Below are positions 34,157 through 44,538 of a DNA stretch of 45,875 nt, one piece after another. Position 1 is the first letter of the stretch, and each line of letters opens with the position of its first letter. Source of the DNA: an uncultured bacterium (GTDB taxonomy: Bacteria > Bacteroidota > Bacteroidia > Bacteroidales > CAIXTV01). Location of the stretch: contig CAIXTV010000301.1 in the NCBI GenBank assembly GCA_903922465.1, forward strand, positions 1 to 45,875, in the 5' to 3' direction. The notes under the pieces were generated by a model that saw nothing but the letters and a program-made list of their open reading frames with translations, did no database searches and was not told the DNA's origin. Both the position numbers and the translations under genes were made by a program.

Positions 34157-34981
34157 TTATTTTTTCTTTCTTTCAATAATGTACTTATTTGAGGCCTTTT
34201 TCTTATCACGTGTTTTAAATCCTTTTGCTGGAATTCCATTACGTGAACGAGGATGTCCTCCGGAGGCTCTTCCCTCTCCTCCACCCATTGGATGGTCAAC
34301 AGGATTCATTACAACTCCTCTTACTCTAGGACGGCGTCCTAACCATCTACTTCTGCCAGCCTTTCCTGAAACTTCAAGGTTATGATCTATATTAGATACC
34401 ATCCCTACTGTTGCTTTACAAGTACAAAGTATCATTCGATTTTCTCCAGAAGGCATTTTAAGAGTTGCATACTTACCATCTCTAGACATTAATTGAGCAT
34501 AAGTTCCAGCACTTCGAGCTAATTTTGCCCCTTGCCCAGGTCTAAGTTCAATATTATGAATAATGGTTCCAAATGGAATTTCTTCTAAGAATAAAGTATT
34601 CCCAATTTCTGGTGCAACACCCTTTCCACATTCAACCTTTTGTCCAACGTTTAATCCATGAGGAGCAATTTTATACCGTTTTTCTCCATCTGCAAAAACA
34701 ATTAATGCAATTCTTGCGGTTCTATTTGGGTCATATTCAATTGACTTAACTATTGCAGGGATACCTTCCTTGTCATTTTTAAAATCTATAATTCTATACG
34801 CACGTTTATGACCTCCGCCAATATAACGCATAGTCATTTTTCCCTGATTATTTCTTCCGCCTGTTTTGCTTATTCCAACAACTAAACTTTTTTCTGGTTT
34901 CGACGCAGTAATTTCATCATATGTACTAATTACTTTGAACCTTTGCCCAGGAGTAACTGGGTTATATTTTTTTAGAGTCAT
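34157..34981 (-). CDS. rplB: 50S ribosomal protein L2
   Basis: A 274-residue primary 23S-binding protein near the peptidyl transferase centre. Signatures: [37 protein letters not shown], and [38 protein letters not shown] with the conserved His of MNPVDHP. It starts four bases after rplW. Confidence 0.97.
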   Translation of the reverse strand: MTLKKYNPVTPGQRFKVISTYDEITASKPEKSLVVGISKTGGRNNQGKMTMRYIGGGHKRAYRIIDFKNDKEGIPAIVKSIEYDPNRTARIALIVFADGEKRYKIAPHGLNVGQKVECGKGVAPEIGNTLFLEEIPFGTIIHNIELRPGQGAKLARSAGTYAQLMSRDGKYATLKMPSGENRMILCTCKATVGMVSNIDHNLEVSGKAGRSRWLGRRPRVRGVVMNPVDHPMGGGEGRASGGHPRSRNGIPAKGFKTRDKKKASNKYIIERKKK

Positions 34982-34985
34982 TTAC

Positions 34986-35276
34986 TTAAATATTGCTATA
35001 AAAATCAATTGTTTCACCTTCTTTTATTTCTACTATAGCTTTTTTAACAGCATTAGTTCTTCCCTGCAATACACCAGTTTTGGTATATTTAATTTTTGCT
35101 TTACCAGGTCGAATCATTGTATTTACTGAACTTACAGTAACATTATATAATTCTTCAACAGCCTGTTTAATCTGTAATTTATTAGCTTTCTTGTGAACGA
35201 TAAAGCCGTAACGGTTAAACTTTTCGCCTGCGGCCGTCATTTTTTCGGTAATCAAAGGCTTTATAATAACATTCAT
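34986..35276 (-). CDS. rplW: 50S ribosomal protein L23
   Basis: A 96-residue exit-tunnel protein, docking site for trigger factor. It starts MNVIIKPLITEKMTAAGEKFNRYGFIVHKKANKLQIKQAVEELYNV; the end GKAKIKYTKTGVLQGRTNAVKKAIVEI is typical. It lies between rplD and rplB. Confidence 0.97.
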   Translation of the reverse strand: MNVIIKPLITEKMTAAGEKFNRYGFIVHKKANKLQIKQAVEELYNVTVSSVNTMIRPGKAKIKYTKTGVLQGRTNAVKKAIVEIKEGETIDFYSNI

Positions 35277-35313
35277 CTTTCTATATTTACTTGTTAATAA
35301 AATTCTTTATGTT

Positions 35314-35940
35314 TTAGTCTATTAATTGATCAAAATCTTTTACTGAATCTTCAATTATTAGTAATTTCTTCGCATTTAGAATGTCGTATGTGTTTAAATT
35401 AGAAGCTTTTATTATCTTCACATTCTTTAAATTACGAGTCGACAAATATACGTTTTTATTTAATTCAGAAACAACCAAAATTGTTTTTTTTTCAACTAAA
35501 TCGAAATTATTTAAGATTTGCAGATAGTTCTTGGTTTTTGGTTCTTCAAATATAAAATTTTCCAAGATTATAATATTCTCTTCTTTAGCTTTATATGTTA
35601 GAGCTGATATCCTAGCTAATCTTTTAACCTTTTTATTTAATTTGAAACTATAATCTCTAGGATGTGGTCCGAATACTCTAGCTCCACCTTTAAAAAGTGG
35701 GCTCTTTATACTTCCAGCTCTTGCTCCCCCAGTTCCTTTTTGTTTTTTTAATTTTCTCGTGCTACCAGATATAGTTGACTTTTCAAGTGAACTATGGGTA
35801 CCCTGCCGTTGATTAGCTAGATATTGCTTGACATCTAGATAGATTACATGATCATTTGGTTCAATTCCAAAAACCTTGTCATTTAATTCAACTGACCTCT
35901 CGGCTTTATTGCCGTTAATATTATATACTGTTAATTCCAT
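35314..35940 (-). CDS. rplD: 50S ribosomal protein L4
   Basis: A 208-residue protein with a tunnel loop around [41 protein letters not shown] (about 67-107). It starts [19 protein letters not shown]. Its start overlaps the rplC end by 10 bases. The E. coli S10 operon is repressed by L4; no such leader structure is recognisable here. Confidence 0.97.
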   Translation of the reverse strand: MELTVYNINGNKAERSVELNDKVFGIEPNDHVIYLDVKQYLANQRQGTHSSLEKSTISGSTRKLKKQKGTGGARAGSIKSPLFKGGARVFGPHPRDYSFKLNKKVKRLARISALTYKAKEENIIILENFIFEEPKTKNYLQILNNFDLVEKKTILVVSELNKNVYLSTRNLKNVKIIKASNLNTYDILNAKKLLIIEDSVKDFDQLID

Positions 35941-36560
35941 CTTTCTAAAAATAAAAATGATCCTTTTGGTCCTGGGACAGAACCTTTAACTATTACAAGA
36001 TTTTTTTCGGTAACAATCTTCATAACTTGAAGATTAATCATCTTTACACGATCCCCGCCTGTTCTTCCTGCCATTCTTAGACCTTTAAAAACTCTTGAAG
36101 GCCAAGATGAAGCTCCAATTGATCCGGGAGCTCTTAATCTATTATGCTGTCCGTGGGTACTTTCTCCAACTCCTCCAAAATGATGTCTTTTAACAACACC
36201 TTGAAACCCTTTTCCTTTAGAGGTCCCTACTACATCAATATACTCTCCTTCAACAAACACATCTACTGTTAATACATCTCCAAATTTCTTTTGATGTCCT
36301 ACTTCGAAGCGAGTAAATTCAGCTACAATTTTTTTAGGTGTAGTATTTGCTTTTGCAAAATGACCTCGTAAAGCTTTAGTTGTATTTTTTCCCTTCTTCT
36401 CACCAAAAGCAAGTTGAATAGCTTCATAACCATCATTCTCAATTGTACGGACCTGAGTCACTATACATGGACCTGCTTCAATTACCGTGCATGGAATATT
36501 TTTTCCAGAGGCATCATAAATGCTGGTCATTCCTATTTTTTTTCCTATTATCCCTGACAT
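35931..36560 (-). CDS. rplC: 50S ribosomal protein L3
   Basis: A 209-residue protein reaching the peptidyl transferase centre. It starts [19 protein letters not shown]. Signature: [57 protein letters not shown]. The Gln modified by PrmB in other bacteria fits within STHGQH. It follows rpsJ by 32 bases. Confidence 0.97.
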   Translation of the reverse strand: MSGIIGKKIGMTSIYDASGKNIPCTVIEAGPCIVTQVRTIENDGYEAIQLAFGEKKGKNTTKALRGHFAKANTTPKKIVAEFTRFEVGHQKKFGDVLTVDVFVEGEYIDVVGTSKGKGFQGVVKRHHFGGVGESTHGQHNRLRAPGSIGASSWPSRVFKGLRMAGRTGGDRVKMINLQVMKIVTEKNLVIVKGSVPGPKGSFLFLERWN

Positions 36561-36592
36561 TTCTTTATTTTTTTAACTTCCAAATTTACCTA

Positions 36593-36898
36593 TCAAACTT
36601 TAATTTCTACTTCAACACCACTAGGAAGTTCAAGTTTCATTAAAGCATCAATTGTTTTTGATGTAGTGCTATAAATATCAAGCAACCTTTTATAGGTACA
36701 CAATTGAAATTGCTCTCTTGATTTTTTATTGACAAATGTTGATCTTAAAACTGTAAAGATTCTTTTGTCAGTTGGTAATGGAATAGGACCACTTACTACC
36801 GCACCTGTTGACTTAACCGTCTTTACAATTTTTTCTGCAGATTTATCTACCAGATTATGATCGTACGATTTAAGCTTAATTCTAATTTTTTGACTCAC
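36593..36898 (-). CDS. rpsJ: 30S ribosomal protein S10
   Basis: A 101-residue protein that also serves as NusE in antitermination. It starts [25 protein letters not shown], with [18 protein letters not shown] and [17 protein letters not shown] at the end. It follows fusA by 27 bases, without tuf between them. Confidence 0.97.
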   Translation of the reverse strand: MSQKIRIKLKSYDHNLVDKSAEKIVKTVKSTGAVVSGPIPLPTDKRIFTVLRSTFVNKKSREQFQLCTYKRLLDIYSTTSKTIDALMKLELPSGVEVEIKV

Positions 36899-36925
36899 TT
36901 TGAATTACTATTAATGATTATTCAT

Positions 36926-39022
36926 TTAAAAATTAACTACATATCCTTTAATTCGATACAAAACTTCTTCAATAATTGCACGAGGGGTTTCCATATAACT
37001 TGAAAATTGCAAACTTGATGTTCCTCTTCCTGAAGTTATGCTTCTTAAAACTGTAACATATCCAAACATTTCAGATAATGGAACTTTAGCCCTTACAACT
37101 TGCAGTCCTGATCTTGTATCAATTCCTTCTAATCTACCTCGTCTTTTATTAATATCACTAGAAACATCACCTATATATTGATCAGGGGTAACAACTTCAA
37201 GTTGCATTATTGGTTCTAATAAAATCGATTTTGCTTTTTTACAGGCTTCTTTGAAGCCAATTTTAGCAACAATTTCAAATGCTAAATTATCAGAATCAAC
37301 AGAATGGTATGAACCATCAAGCAAAGTTACTTGAACACCTTGCATTGAAAACCCAGCTAAAACACCATTTGTCATAGCAATTTTAAAACCCTTTTCAATA
37401 GATGAAATGAATTCATTAGGGACACTTCCATTTTTAATTTTATTAATAAAAACGAGTCCTTTAACTTCTTCTGATACTGGTGCAATTTCAAATTCTATAT
37501 CTGCAAATTTCCCTCTTCCTCCTGATTGCTTTTTATAAACTTCTCTATGTTTAACTATAGAAGTTATAGCTTCTTTATAAGCAACTTGTGGATTCCCATG
37601 ATTACATTCTACTTTAAACTCTCGTTTTAGTCTATCTAAAATTATTTCTAAATGGAGTTCACCCATTCCACTAATAATAGTTTGACCTGACTCTTCGTCT
37701 ACCCTAACATCAAAAGTTGGATCCTCTTCAGATAATTTATTCAATGACAAACCTAATCTATCAATATCTTCTTGAGTTTTAGGTTCCACTGCAACGCTAA
37801 TTACTGGTTCTGGGAAAACTGGGGGTTCAAATAAAATGGGTGATTTCTCAGCACAAAGTGTATCCCCTGTTCTTATAGTTTTAAATCCAATAATAGCTAC
37901 AATATCACCGGCTTCAACTGAAGCTACTGGATTTTGCTTATTGGCATGCATTTGTAATATTCTCGAAACTCTTTCCCTTTTATCAGTTGAAGCATTTAAT
38001 AAGGTTGATCCTTCATTTAAGGTGCCTGAGTAAACTCTAATAAATGCAAGTTTACCAACAAAAGGGTCGGTTGTAATTTTAAAAGCTAAAGCTGAAAAAG
38101 GTGCATCAACTTTTGGTTCTCTAATTTCAATTTCCTCAGTTGAAGGATTAGTTCCAGTGACTGCAGATACATCCAAAGGACTTGGCAAATATTGAACTAT
38201 TGCGTCAATTAATAATTGAACTCCTTTGTTTTTGAAGGAAGCTCCACAAATTACAGGGGTAATCCTTAATTCAATAGTAGCTTTACGTATTGCTTCTATA
38301 ATTTCGGTCTCCTTAATAGAATTAGGATCTTTAAGGAATTTCTCGAATATTTCTTCATTTTCCTCAGCTGCTCCTTCTATTAAGCGTGTTCTATATTCAT
38401 TAACTACCTCTTGAAGTTCTTCTGGAATATCAATTTCATAATAGTTTGAGCCTAGGGTTTCTTCATCCCAAACAAAGGCTTTATTTTTGATAAGATCAAC
38501 TACTCCAATGAAATTTTCTTCAGAACCTATTGGAATCTGCAGTGGTATAGGATTAGCTCCTAATTTATCTTTAATCTGATTAACCACAGTGAAAAAATCA
38601 GCACTTGCCCTATCCATTTTATTGACGAAACAAATACGAGGGACTTTATATTTATCAGCTTGTCTCCAAACTGTTTCTGTTTGGGGTTCAACACCACCAA
38701 CTCCACAAAATATTGCAACAGCTCCATCTAATACTCTGAGTGATCTTTCTACTTCAACTGTAAAATCTACATGTCCAGGAGTGTCAATAATATTAATCTT
38801 ATAATTCTCTTTTTCAAAGTCCCAAAATACTGTTGTCGCTGCGGATGTTATTGTAATGCCTCTTTCTTGTTCTTGTATCATCCAGTCCATGGTTGCATTA
38901 CCATCATGAACTTCTCCAATTTTATAATTTTTGCCGGTATAATATAGTATACGCTCTGTTGATGTGGTTTTACCCGCATCAATATGAGCCATTATTCCTA
39001 TATTTCTCGTGTTTTGTAACAT
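36926..39022 (-). CDS. fusA: translation elongation factor G
   Basis: A 698-residue translocase GTPase. G motifs are visible: AHIDAGKTT (12-20), the effector segment [21 protein letters not shown] (about 80-87), NKMDRA and a GAS motif in CGASFKNKG. Domain IV includes [16 protein letters not shown], domain V ends with [18 protein letters not shown]. All five domains are complete. It lies in the str order rpsL-rpsG-fusA, but tuf does not follow, as is usual in Bacteroidota. Confidence 0.97.
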   Translation of the reverse strand: MLQNTRNIGIMAHIDAGKTTSTERILYYTGKNYKIGEVHDGNATMDWMIQEQERGITITSAATTVFWDFEKENYKINIIDTPGHVDFTVEVERSLRVLDGAVAIFCGVGGVEPQTETVWRQADKYKVPRICFVNKMDRASADFFTVVNQIKDKLGANPIPLQIPIGSEENFIGVVDLIKNKAFVWDEETLGSNYYEIDIPEELQEVVNEYRTRLIEGAAEENEEIFEKFLKDPNSIKETEIIEAIRKATIELRITPVICGASFKNKGVQLLIDAIVQYLPSPLDVSAVTGTNPSTEEIEIREPKVDAPFSALAFKITTDPFVGKLAFIRVYSGTLNEGSTLLNASTDKRERVSRILQMHANKQNPVASVEAGDIVAIIGFKTIRTGDTLCAEKSPILFEPPVFPEPVISVAVEPKTQEDIDRLGLSLNKLSEEDPTFDVRVDEESGQTIISGMGELHLEIILDRLKREFKVECNHGNPQVAYKEAITSIVKHREVYKKQSGGRGKFADIEFEIAPVSEEVKGLVFINKIKNGSVPNEFISSIEKGFKIAMTNGVLAGFSMQGVQVTLLDGSYHSVDSDNLAFEIVAKIGFKEACKKAKSILLEPIMQLEVVTPDQYIGDVSSDINKRRGRLEGIDTRSGLQVVRAKVPLSEMFGYVTVLRSITSGRGTSSLQFSSYMETPRAIIEEVLYRIKGYVVNF

Positions 39023-39056
39023 ATTTATGTTGCTTTACCGGCTTTGTTTATTTTAT

Positions 39057-39524
39057 TTAAAATCGGAAATGTGAAAATGCTTTGTTAGCTTCTGCCATGC
39101 GGTGCATATCTTCCTTGCGTTTGAATGCTCCACCTTCTTCTTTAAATGCAGCCATGATTTCAGAAGCCAATTTTTGACTCATCGATTTTTCATGACGATT
39201 ACGAGCATACTTAATCATCGATTTCATTGCTAATGACATTTTTCTGTCAGCACGAATTTCTGATGGTATTTGAAAAGTTGCACCTCCAATACGTCGACTT
39301 CTTACTTCAACATTTGGAGTTACATTTGCCAATGCTTTTTTAAACGCTTCCAAACCGTCTTCTTTTAACTTCTCTGAAACTATTTTTAAAGCATCATACA
39401 TTATGTTAAATGCTATGCTTTTCTTTCCGCGAAGCATAATGTTATTTACAAACTTTGTAACTATAACATCATTAAACTTTGGATCTGGAAGAATGATTCT
39501 TTTTTTAGGTGTTGTTTTCCTCAT
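39057..39524 (-). CDS. rpsG: 30S ribosomal protein S7
   Basis: A 155-residue head-assembly protein contacting E-site tRNA and mRNA. It starts [38 protein letters not shown], with [16 protein letters not shown] and the end [20 protein letters not shown]. It lies 18 bases after rpsL. Confidence 0.97.
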   Translation of the reverse strand: MRKTTPKKRIILPDPKFNDVIVTKFVNNIMLRGKKSIAFNIMYDALKIVSEKLKEDGLEAFKKALANVTPNVEVRSRRIGGATFQIPSEIRADRKMSLAMKSMIKYARNRHEKSMSQKLASEIMAAFKEEGGAFKRKEDMHRMAEANKAFSHFRF

Positions 39525-39542
39525 AATGACAAGAGTTTTATT

Positions 39543-39923
39543 TTATTTCTTGGCTTTTGGTTTTTTTGTACCGTATTTTGAACGACGTTGATTTCTGCCT
39601 TCTACTCCTGATGTATCAAGAGCACCACGTATAATATGGTATCTTACTCCTGGTAAATCTTTAACCCTTCCACCCCGAATCATTACAATTGAGTGTTCTT
39701 GTAAATTATGTCCTTCACCGGGAATATAAGCATTTACTTCTTTGCCATTTGTAAGCCTTACCCTTGCAACTTTTCTCATTGCAGAATTAGGTTTCTTTGG
39801 CGTAGTGGTATACACTCTTACGCAAACACCGCGACGTTGTGGGCAAGAATCCAGCGCTGGAGACTTACTTTTATAGGTCAATTTTTTTCGTCCCTTGCGA
39901 ACTAACTGTTGTATAGTTGGCAT
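39543..39923 (-). CDS. rpsL: 30S ribosomal protein S12
   Basis: A 126-residue accuracy-centre protein. It starts [34 protein letters not shown], with [18 protein letters not shown] and [20 protein letters not shown]. The lysines changed in streptomycin-resistant mutants (in TPKKPNSA and in the [12 protein letters not shown] segment) are wild type. It is the first gene of the 33-gene ribosomal run, with a promoter at 39976-40004. Confidence 0.97.
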   Translation of the reverse strand: MPTIQQLVRKGRKKLTYKSKSPALDSCPQRRGVCVRVYTTTPKKPNSAMRKVARVRLTNGKEVNAYIPGEGHNLQEHSIVMIRGGRVKDLPGVRYHIIRGALDTSGVEGRNQRRSKYGTKKPKAKK

Positions 39924-39975
39924 ATAATTGAATTTGTTGTTATTATATTATTATTCGCCCTCTTTTTTGGGACTG

Positions 39976-40004
39976 CAAAGGTATAAATATTTTTGAACAA
40001 CAAA
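39976..40004 (-). promoter_or_regulatory. main promoter of the str-S10-spc-alpha cluster
   Basis: On the minus strand a TTTG (40004-40001) and TACCTTTG (39983-39976, exact -7 box) are 17 bases apart. The rpsL ATG lies about 52 bases after the box. This is one of the best two-part promoter matches in the window. Confidence 0.75.
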
Positions 40005-40158
40005 TAGTTTATAAAAAAAAAAATCAACTTTAATCAAATTCATCGTCAATAATTAGAGGTATTTCGGCTCGTTTCTTGTCCCAACTATTTGAATTCAATA
40101 GTTTTACTAAAATAATGATCAGAAAAATAAAAATTTAATATTCATCGATTATTTTGAA

Positions 40159-40166
40159 TAATTTTG
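40159..40166 (+). promoter_or_regulatory. -7 box of the uvrD operon
   Basis: TAATTTTG matches TAnnTTTG exactly. It overlaps the TTG at 40164 that opens the longest frame, so that TTG is upstream of the expected RNA start; the TTG at 40191 is the better start codon. No clear -33 element. Confidence 0.55.
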
Positions 40167-40190
40167 CCGTTTCAATTTATATTAAACAAT

Positions 40191-42497
40191 TTGGACACTA
40201 TCCTATCGAAATTAAATGAGCCTCAGAAATCAGCAGTTACTCAAACTGAAGGCCCTGTTATGGTTATAGCCGGCGCTGGCTCCGGAAAAACAAGAGTACT
40301 TACCTATAGAGTTGCCTGGCTACTAAATAAAGGTGTAGATCCATTTCAAATTCTTGCTTTAACGTTTACAAATAAAGCTGCTTTTGAAATGAAAGAAAGA
40401 ATAATCGAGCTTATTGGCAGCAATGAAGCTCGAAATGTTTGGATGGGAACCTTCCATTCTATCTTTTCACGGATATTAAGAGCAGAGTCAGATAAATTAG
40501 GGTATAGTTTTAACTTTACGATATACGACAAAGATGATACTAAAAGTGTTATGCGGTCTATATTAAAAGAACAAAACATTGATAATAAAGTTTACAACCC
40601 TGATTTTGTGCTACATCGTATATCTCAAGCCAAATCGAGTTTGATTTCTGCTAATGAATATGCTAATAACGTTGAAATTCAGGCTCAGGATAAATCCATT
40701 AATAAACCACTTTTGGGCATGATTTATCAATTATATGTAGCTCGCTGTAAACGATCTGACGCGATGGATTTTGATGATTTAATTTACAATACCAATCTTC
40801 TGTTTCGTGACTTCCCTGAGGCTTTGGTACGCTATCAGCATAAATTCAATTATATTTTAGTGGACGAGTATCAGGATACTAACTACGCTCAATACCTCAT
40901 CATTAAAAAATTAGCGGCAAGCCACGAAAACATTTGTGTTGTGGGAGATGATGCGCAAAGTATTTATGCCTTTCGTGGTGCAAATATTCAAAACATATTG
41001 AATTTCAAGAACGACTATCCTGAACTCATTACTTTTAAGCTTGAACAAAATTATCGCTCAACTCAAAACATCGTTAATGCAGCCAATAGCATCATCGCTA
41101 AAAACAAACAACAAATAGCTAAAAACATTTGGACTCAAAACGAAGAAGGGCAAAAGGTTACCATTATCAGAACTGCATCGGATGCCGAAGAAGGATCAAC
41201 TGTTGCCAATTCAATTTTTGAATCAAAAATGAATTATCAGTTACAGAATGATGCATTTGCTATTTTGTATAGAACAAATGCCCAATCGCGTTCATTTGAA
41301 GAAGCCTTAAGAAGATTGAGTATCCCTTACCGTATTTACGGTGGCCTTTCGTTTTATAAGCGTAAAGAAATTAAAGATGTCTTGGGCTATTTTCGCTTAG
41401 TGGTCAATCAATATGATGAAGAAGCTCTATTCAGGATTATTAATTATCCTGCTAGGGGTATTGGAAAAACTACTGTTGAGAAACTTATTGTTGAAGCCGA
41501 CCAAAGACAGATGAAAATCTGGGATTTGATGCAAAACATTCAATACTTGCAAAAGGCTTTGGGTAATGCCACAGCCATTAAAGTAGATGAATTTGTTACT
41601 AAAATTAAAAGTTTCATGGTTTTATTAAAAACAAAAAATGCTTTTGATTTCGCAAAACACATTGTTAACGCCACAGGCATTTTTAAAGATTTAAATGATG
41701 ATAAAACACCTGAAGGTATAAGTCGTTTCGAAAACATTGAAGAAATGCTAAATGGCATTAAAGACTTTTCGGAAATTGAAGTAAATATTGAAACTGGGGA
41801 AACTCAAAATAACATTCGAACCCTCGATGAATATATGTTAGAAATAGCATTATATGCAAATGACGAGAAAGATACTGACGACACTCGCAAGGTTTCACTA
41901 ATGACCATACATGCAGCAAAAGGACTTGAATTTCCTTATGTATATATAGTAGGTGTTGAAGAGAATTTATTTCCCTCAGCTCAAACTGTAAATTCACGCA
42001 CTGAACTTGAAGAAGAAAGACGTTTGTTTTATGTTGCCCTTACCCGCTCACAAAAGAAGGCCTTTATTACCTATGCAGAGAATCGGTATCGCTGGGGGAG
42101 CTTAACCTTTTGTGAACCAAGCCGATTCATTGATGAAATAGATTCGGAATATGTTGAATATATTGGAAAACCAAATTCGTTTGGCAGTCCATGGGGTTCA
42201 TCTCAAAAAACAAAACCTGAAGTTAAATTAACGGGGCAAGCTATCAATAGCTTTACCCCCCGTGAAAAACTAAAAAAGCTGAATACTATTTTAAGTAATT
42301 CCGCTGCTCCTTCAGAGGAAAACACTGATATTGAATCCTTGCAAGTAGGCATGGAAGTTGAACACCTTCGCTTTGGAAAGGGCAAAGTGCTTCAAATGGA
42401 AGGCAGCGGTCCTAACAAAAAAGCAACCGTTTTCTTCAATAGTGTCGGACAAAAACAATTATTGCTTAAATTTGCAAAACTCAAAATATTATCCTAA
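40191..42497 (+). CDS. UvrD/PcrA-type superfamily 1 DNA helicase
   Basis: A 3'-5' helicase of 768 residues for DNA repair and removal of stalled complexes. I choose the TTG at 40191, giving (M)DTILSKLNEPQKSAV, the usual start of this family; the longer frame from 40164 has its first codon inside the -7 box. Motifs: Walker A AGAGSGKT (about 27-34), the Q motif NEPQ, VDEYQDTN (motif II), GDDAQSIYAFRGA (III), QNYRST (IV), MTIHAAKGLEF (V) and VALTRSQKKA (VI). The C-terminal 50 residues (VGMEVEHLRFGKGKVLQM) form the Tudor-like RNA polymerase contact domain. DUF4290 and murA follow. Confidence 0.92.
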   Translation: MDTILSKLNEPQKSAVTQTEGPVMVIAGAGSGKTRVLTYRVAWLLNKGVDPFQILALTFTNKAAFEMKERIIELIGSNEARNVWMGTFHSIFSRILRAESDKLGYSFNFTIYDKDDTKSVMRSILKEQNIDNKVYNPDFVLHRISQAKSSLISANEYANNVEIQAQDKSINKPLLGMIYQLYVARCKRSDAMDFDDLIYNTNLLFRDFPEALVRYQHKFNYILVDEYQDTNYAQYLIIKKLAASHENICVVGDDAQSIYAFRGANIQNILNFKNDYPELITFKLEQNYRSTQNIVNAANSIIAKNKQQIAKNIWTQNEEGQKVTIIRTASDAEEGSTVANSIFESKMNYQLQNDAFAILYRTNAQSRSFEEALRRLSIPYRIYGGLSFYKRKEIKDVLGYFRLVVNQYDEEALFRIINYPARGIGKTTVEKLIVEADQRQMKIWDLMQNIQYLQKALGNATAIKVDEFVTKIKSFMVLLKTKNAFDFAKHIVNATGIFKDLNDDKTPEGISRFENIEEMLNGIKDFSEIEVNIETGETQNNIRTLDEYMLEIALYANDEKDTDDTRKVSLMTIHAAKGLEFPYVYIVGVEENLFPSAQTVNSRTELEEERRLFYVALTRSQKKAFITYAENRYRWGSLTFCEPSRFIDEIDSEYVEYIGKPNSFGSPWGSSQKTKPEVKLTGQAINSFTPREKLKKLNTILSNSAAPSEENTDIESLQVGMEVEHLRFGKGKVLQMEGSGPNKKATVFFNSVGQKQLLLKFAKLKILS

Positions 42498-42558
42498 TCA
42501 AACAACATTTCACCCCCCTTTGCGTTTGATTTGACAGAAATAAACAAAAAATCTTTTT

Positions 42559-43197
42559 ATGAAATATAACACTTCTCGTAGTCTTTTGGTAATTCCTGAA
42601 TATGGACGTAATGTCCAAAACATGATTGAATATGCAATGACTATTGAAGATAGGGAAACCAGAAATCGTTTGGCAAATGTAGTTGTTGGCATTATGGGAC
42701 AGCTCAATCCACATTTACGTGATGCCATGGATTTCAAACAAAAACTTTGGGATCATTTATTTATTATTTCTGGTTTTAAATTAGATGTTGACTCTCCTTA
42801 CACCAAACCTTCGCCCGAAGTGTTGGCTCAAAAACCAGTAAAGCCTTCTTATCCTAACGAAAGCATTAAGTTTAAACCTTATGGTAAAAACATTGAAAAT
42901 ATCATTCAAAAAGCTATTGAATTAGAAGATGGCGCCGAAAAAGACAATCTTACCCAAATTATTGCCAATCAACTCAAGAAATCATATTTAAGTTGGAACC
43001 GCGATTCGGTGAACGATGAATTAATAATCAATCATCTTAATGTCCTTTCTGCCAATAAACTCAAGTTAAAAGAAGACTTTAAACTCGACTCTACAAATGA
43101 AATTATTTTCAGAAATGGTATTAACGCCGCTAAAAAGAAACCTATTAAGCCTTTTATCAAAAAGAAGAAAAACAACAATTTCAATCCAGGAAGATAA
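42559..43197 (+). CDS. DUF4290 family protein
   Basis: A 212-residue soluble protein restricted, as far as I know, to Bacteroidota, where it often sits before murA as here (three bases apart). It starts MKYNTSRSLLVIPEYGRNVQNMIEYA, with RETRNRLANVVVGIMGQLNPHLRD and a later repeat of the same theme (KPYGKNIENIIQKAIELEDGAEKDNLTQIIANQLKKSYL). This suggests two similar helical halves. The tail is very basic (KKKPIKPFIKKKKNNN). No function is known to me; a link to cell-wall synthesis is suggested only by its neighbour. Confidence 0.88.
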   Translation: MKYNTSRSLLVIPEYGRNVQNMIEYAMTIEDRETRNRLANVVVGIMGQLNPHLRDAMDFKQKLWDHLFIISGFKLDVDSPYTKPSPEVLAQKPVKPSYPNESIKFKPYGKNIENIIQKAIELEDGAEKDNLTQIIANQLKKSYLSWNRDSVNDELIINHLNVLSANKLKLKEDFKLDSTNEIIFRNGINAAKKKPIKPFIKKKKNNNFNPGR

Positions 43198-43200
43198 GAA

Positions 43201-44505
43201 ATGAATTCATTTGAAATCATCGGAGGAACCCGCCTGAAAGGAGAAATTGAACCTCAGGGAGCGAAAAACGAAGCTCTGCAGGTGATTTGTGCCTGTTTGC
43301 TCACCGACGAGGAAGTCATTATTAATAATATCCCCGAAATCAGAGATATTCAAAAGTTGATAGAGTTGATGGAAGTGCTTGGAGTGAAAGTTTCCAAACT
43401 CTCGAGTGAAACCTATTCGTTTAGAGCCAATAATTTGGACATCCAGCGCATTGAAACAAAAGAATTCAAACAACTCTCTACCAATTTGAGAGGCTCTATT
43501 ATGGTAGTTGGGCCTTTGCTGGCTAAGTTTGGCAAAGCCAGTATTTCGAAACCGGGGGGCGATAAAATTGGTCGCCGCAGACTCGACACCCACTTTATCG
43601 GCCTGCAGAATCTGGGAGCTGTTTTCAACTACTCTCCCGACACTAACTTCTACACTGTCACTGCTCCCCATTTGCGTGGTGCTAGTATGCTATTAGAAGA
43701 AGCTTCGGTTACAGGTACGGCTAACATTGTTATGGCCGCTGTGCTTGCCAAAGGGAAAACCGTGATTTACAATGCCGCATGCGAGCCTTATATTCAGCAA
43801 TTGTGCAAGATGTTGAACTCTATGGGAGCTCAAATTTCGGGTGTGGGCTCTAACCTTCTTACTATCGAAGGAGTTGATACTTTGCATGGATGCACTCATA
43901 AGTTGCTGCCTGACATGATTGAAATTGGAAGCTTTATTGGCTTAGCCGCCATGACCCAATCGGAAATCACCATCAAAAATGTTGCTTATGATGAATTGGG
44001 TCTGATTCCATTGGTATTTAAACGACTGGGAATAAAACTCGAACGCAGGGGCGACGATATTTTTATTCCTACTCAGGAATCTTACGAAATTGAAACTTTC
44101 ATCGATGGCTCAATACTTACCGTTTCCGATGCTATTTGGCCCGGCTTCACCCCCGACCTCTTAAGTATCATTTTGGTAATTGCCACTCAGGCCAAAGGCA
44201 GTGTGCTCATACATCAGAAGATGTTCGAAAGCCGTTTGTTTTTCGTTGATAAGCTCATCGACATGGGTGCTCAAATCATATTGTGCGACCCTCATCGTGC
44301 TACTGTCATTGGCATGAACCGTCAATTTCCACTTAGGGGAATCGAAATGGTTTCGCCCGACATCAGAGCCGGAGTTTCTTTATTAATCGCCGCTCTATCA
44401 GCCGAAGGCAAAAGCGTTATTCATAATATCGAACAAATCGACCGCGGTTATCAGCATATCGAAACACGCCTCCAACAAATTGGCGCGAAAATTGTTAGAA
44501 TATAA
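43201..44505 (+). CDS. murA: UDP-N-acetylglucosamine 1-carboxyvinyltransferase
   Basis: A 434-residue enzyme for the first committed step of peptidoglycan synthesis: it transfers enolpyruvate from PEP to UDP-GlcNAc. N-terminal motif QGAKNEALQVI with the conserved Lys and Asn; RGSIMVVGPLLAKFG; substrate segment GRRRLDTHFIGLQNLGA; late motif DIRAGVSLLIAALSAEG and IDRGYQHIE. The loop residue that is Cys115 in E. coli is Asp here (Asp121, codon GAT at 43561-43563, motif PGGDKIG). In other bacteria a Cys-to-Asp change at this place keeps activity but prevents fosfomycin attachment. It follows DUF4290 by three bases. Confidence 0.95.
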   Translation: MNSFEIIGGTRLKGEIEPQGAKNEALQVICACLLTDEEVIINNIPEIRDIQKLIELMEVLGVKVSKLSSETYSFRANNLDIQRIETKEFKQLSTNLRGSIMVVGPLLAKFGKASISKPGGDKIGRRRLDTHFIGLQNLGAVFNYSPDTNFYTVTAPHLRGASMLLEEASVTGTANIVMAAVLAKGKTVIYNAACEPYIQQLCKMLNSMGAQISGVGSNLLTIEGVDTLHGCTHKLLPDMIEIGSFIGLAAMTQSEITIKNVAYDELGLIPLVFKRLGIKLERRGDDIFIPTQESYEIETFIDGSILTVSDAIWPGFTPDLLSIILVIATQAKGSVLIHQKMFESRLFFVDKLIDMGAQIILCDPHRATVIGMNRQFPLRGIEMVSPDIRAGVSLLIAALSAEGKSVIHNIEQIDRGYQHIETRLQQIGAKIVRI

Positions 44506-44538
44506 AATCAAATTTAATAATCAAATACACCTTTAAAA

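Noticed and set aside
36926-36926. Loss of tuf between fusA and rpsJ as a deletion
   Set aside because: The absence of tuf (and adk after secY) at this place is usual in Bacteroidota and is not a rearrangement in this strain.
43207-43671. 154-residue minus-strand frame opposite murA
   Set aside because: Lies wholly within murA, which is clearly coding; no family resemblance. Shadow frame.
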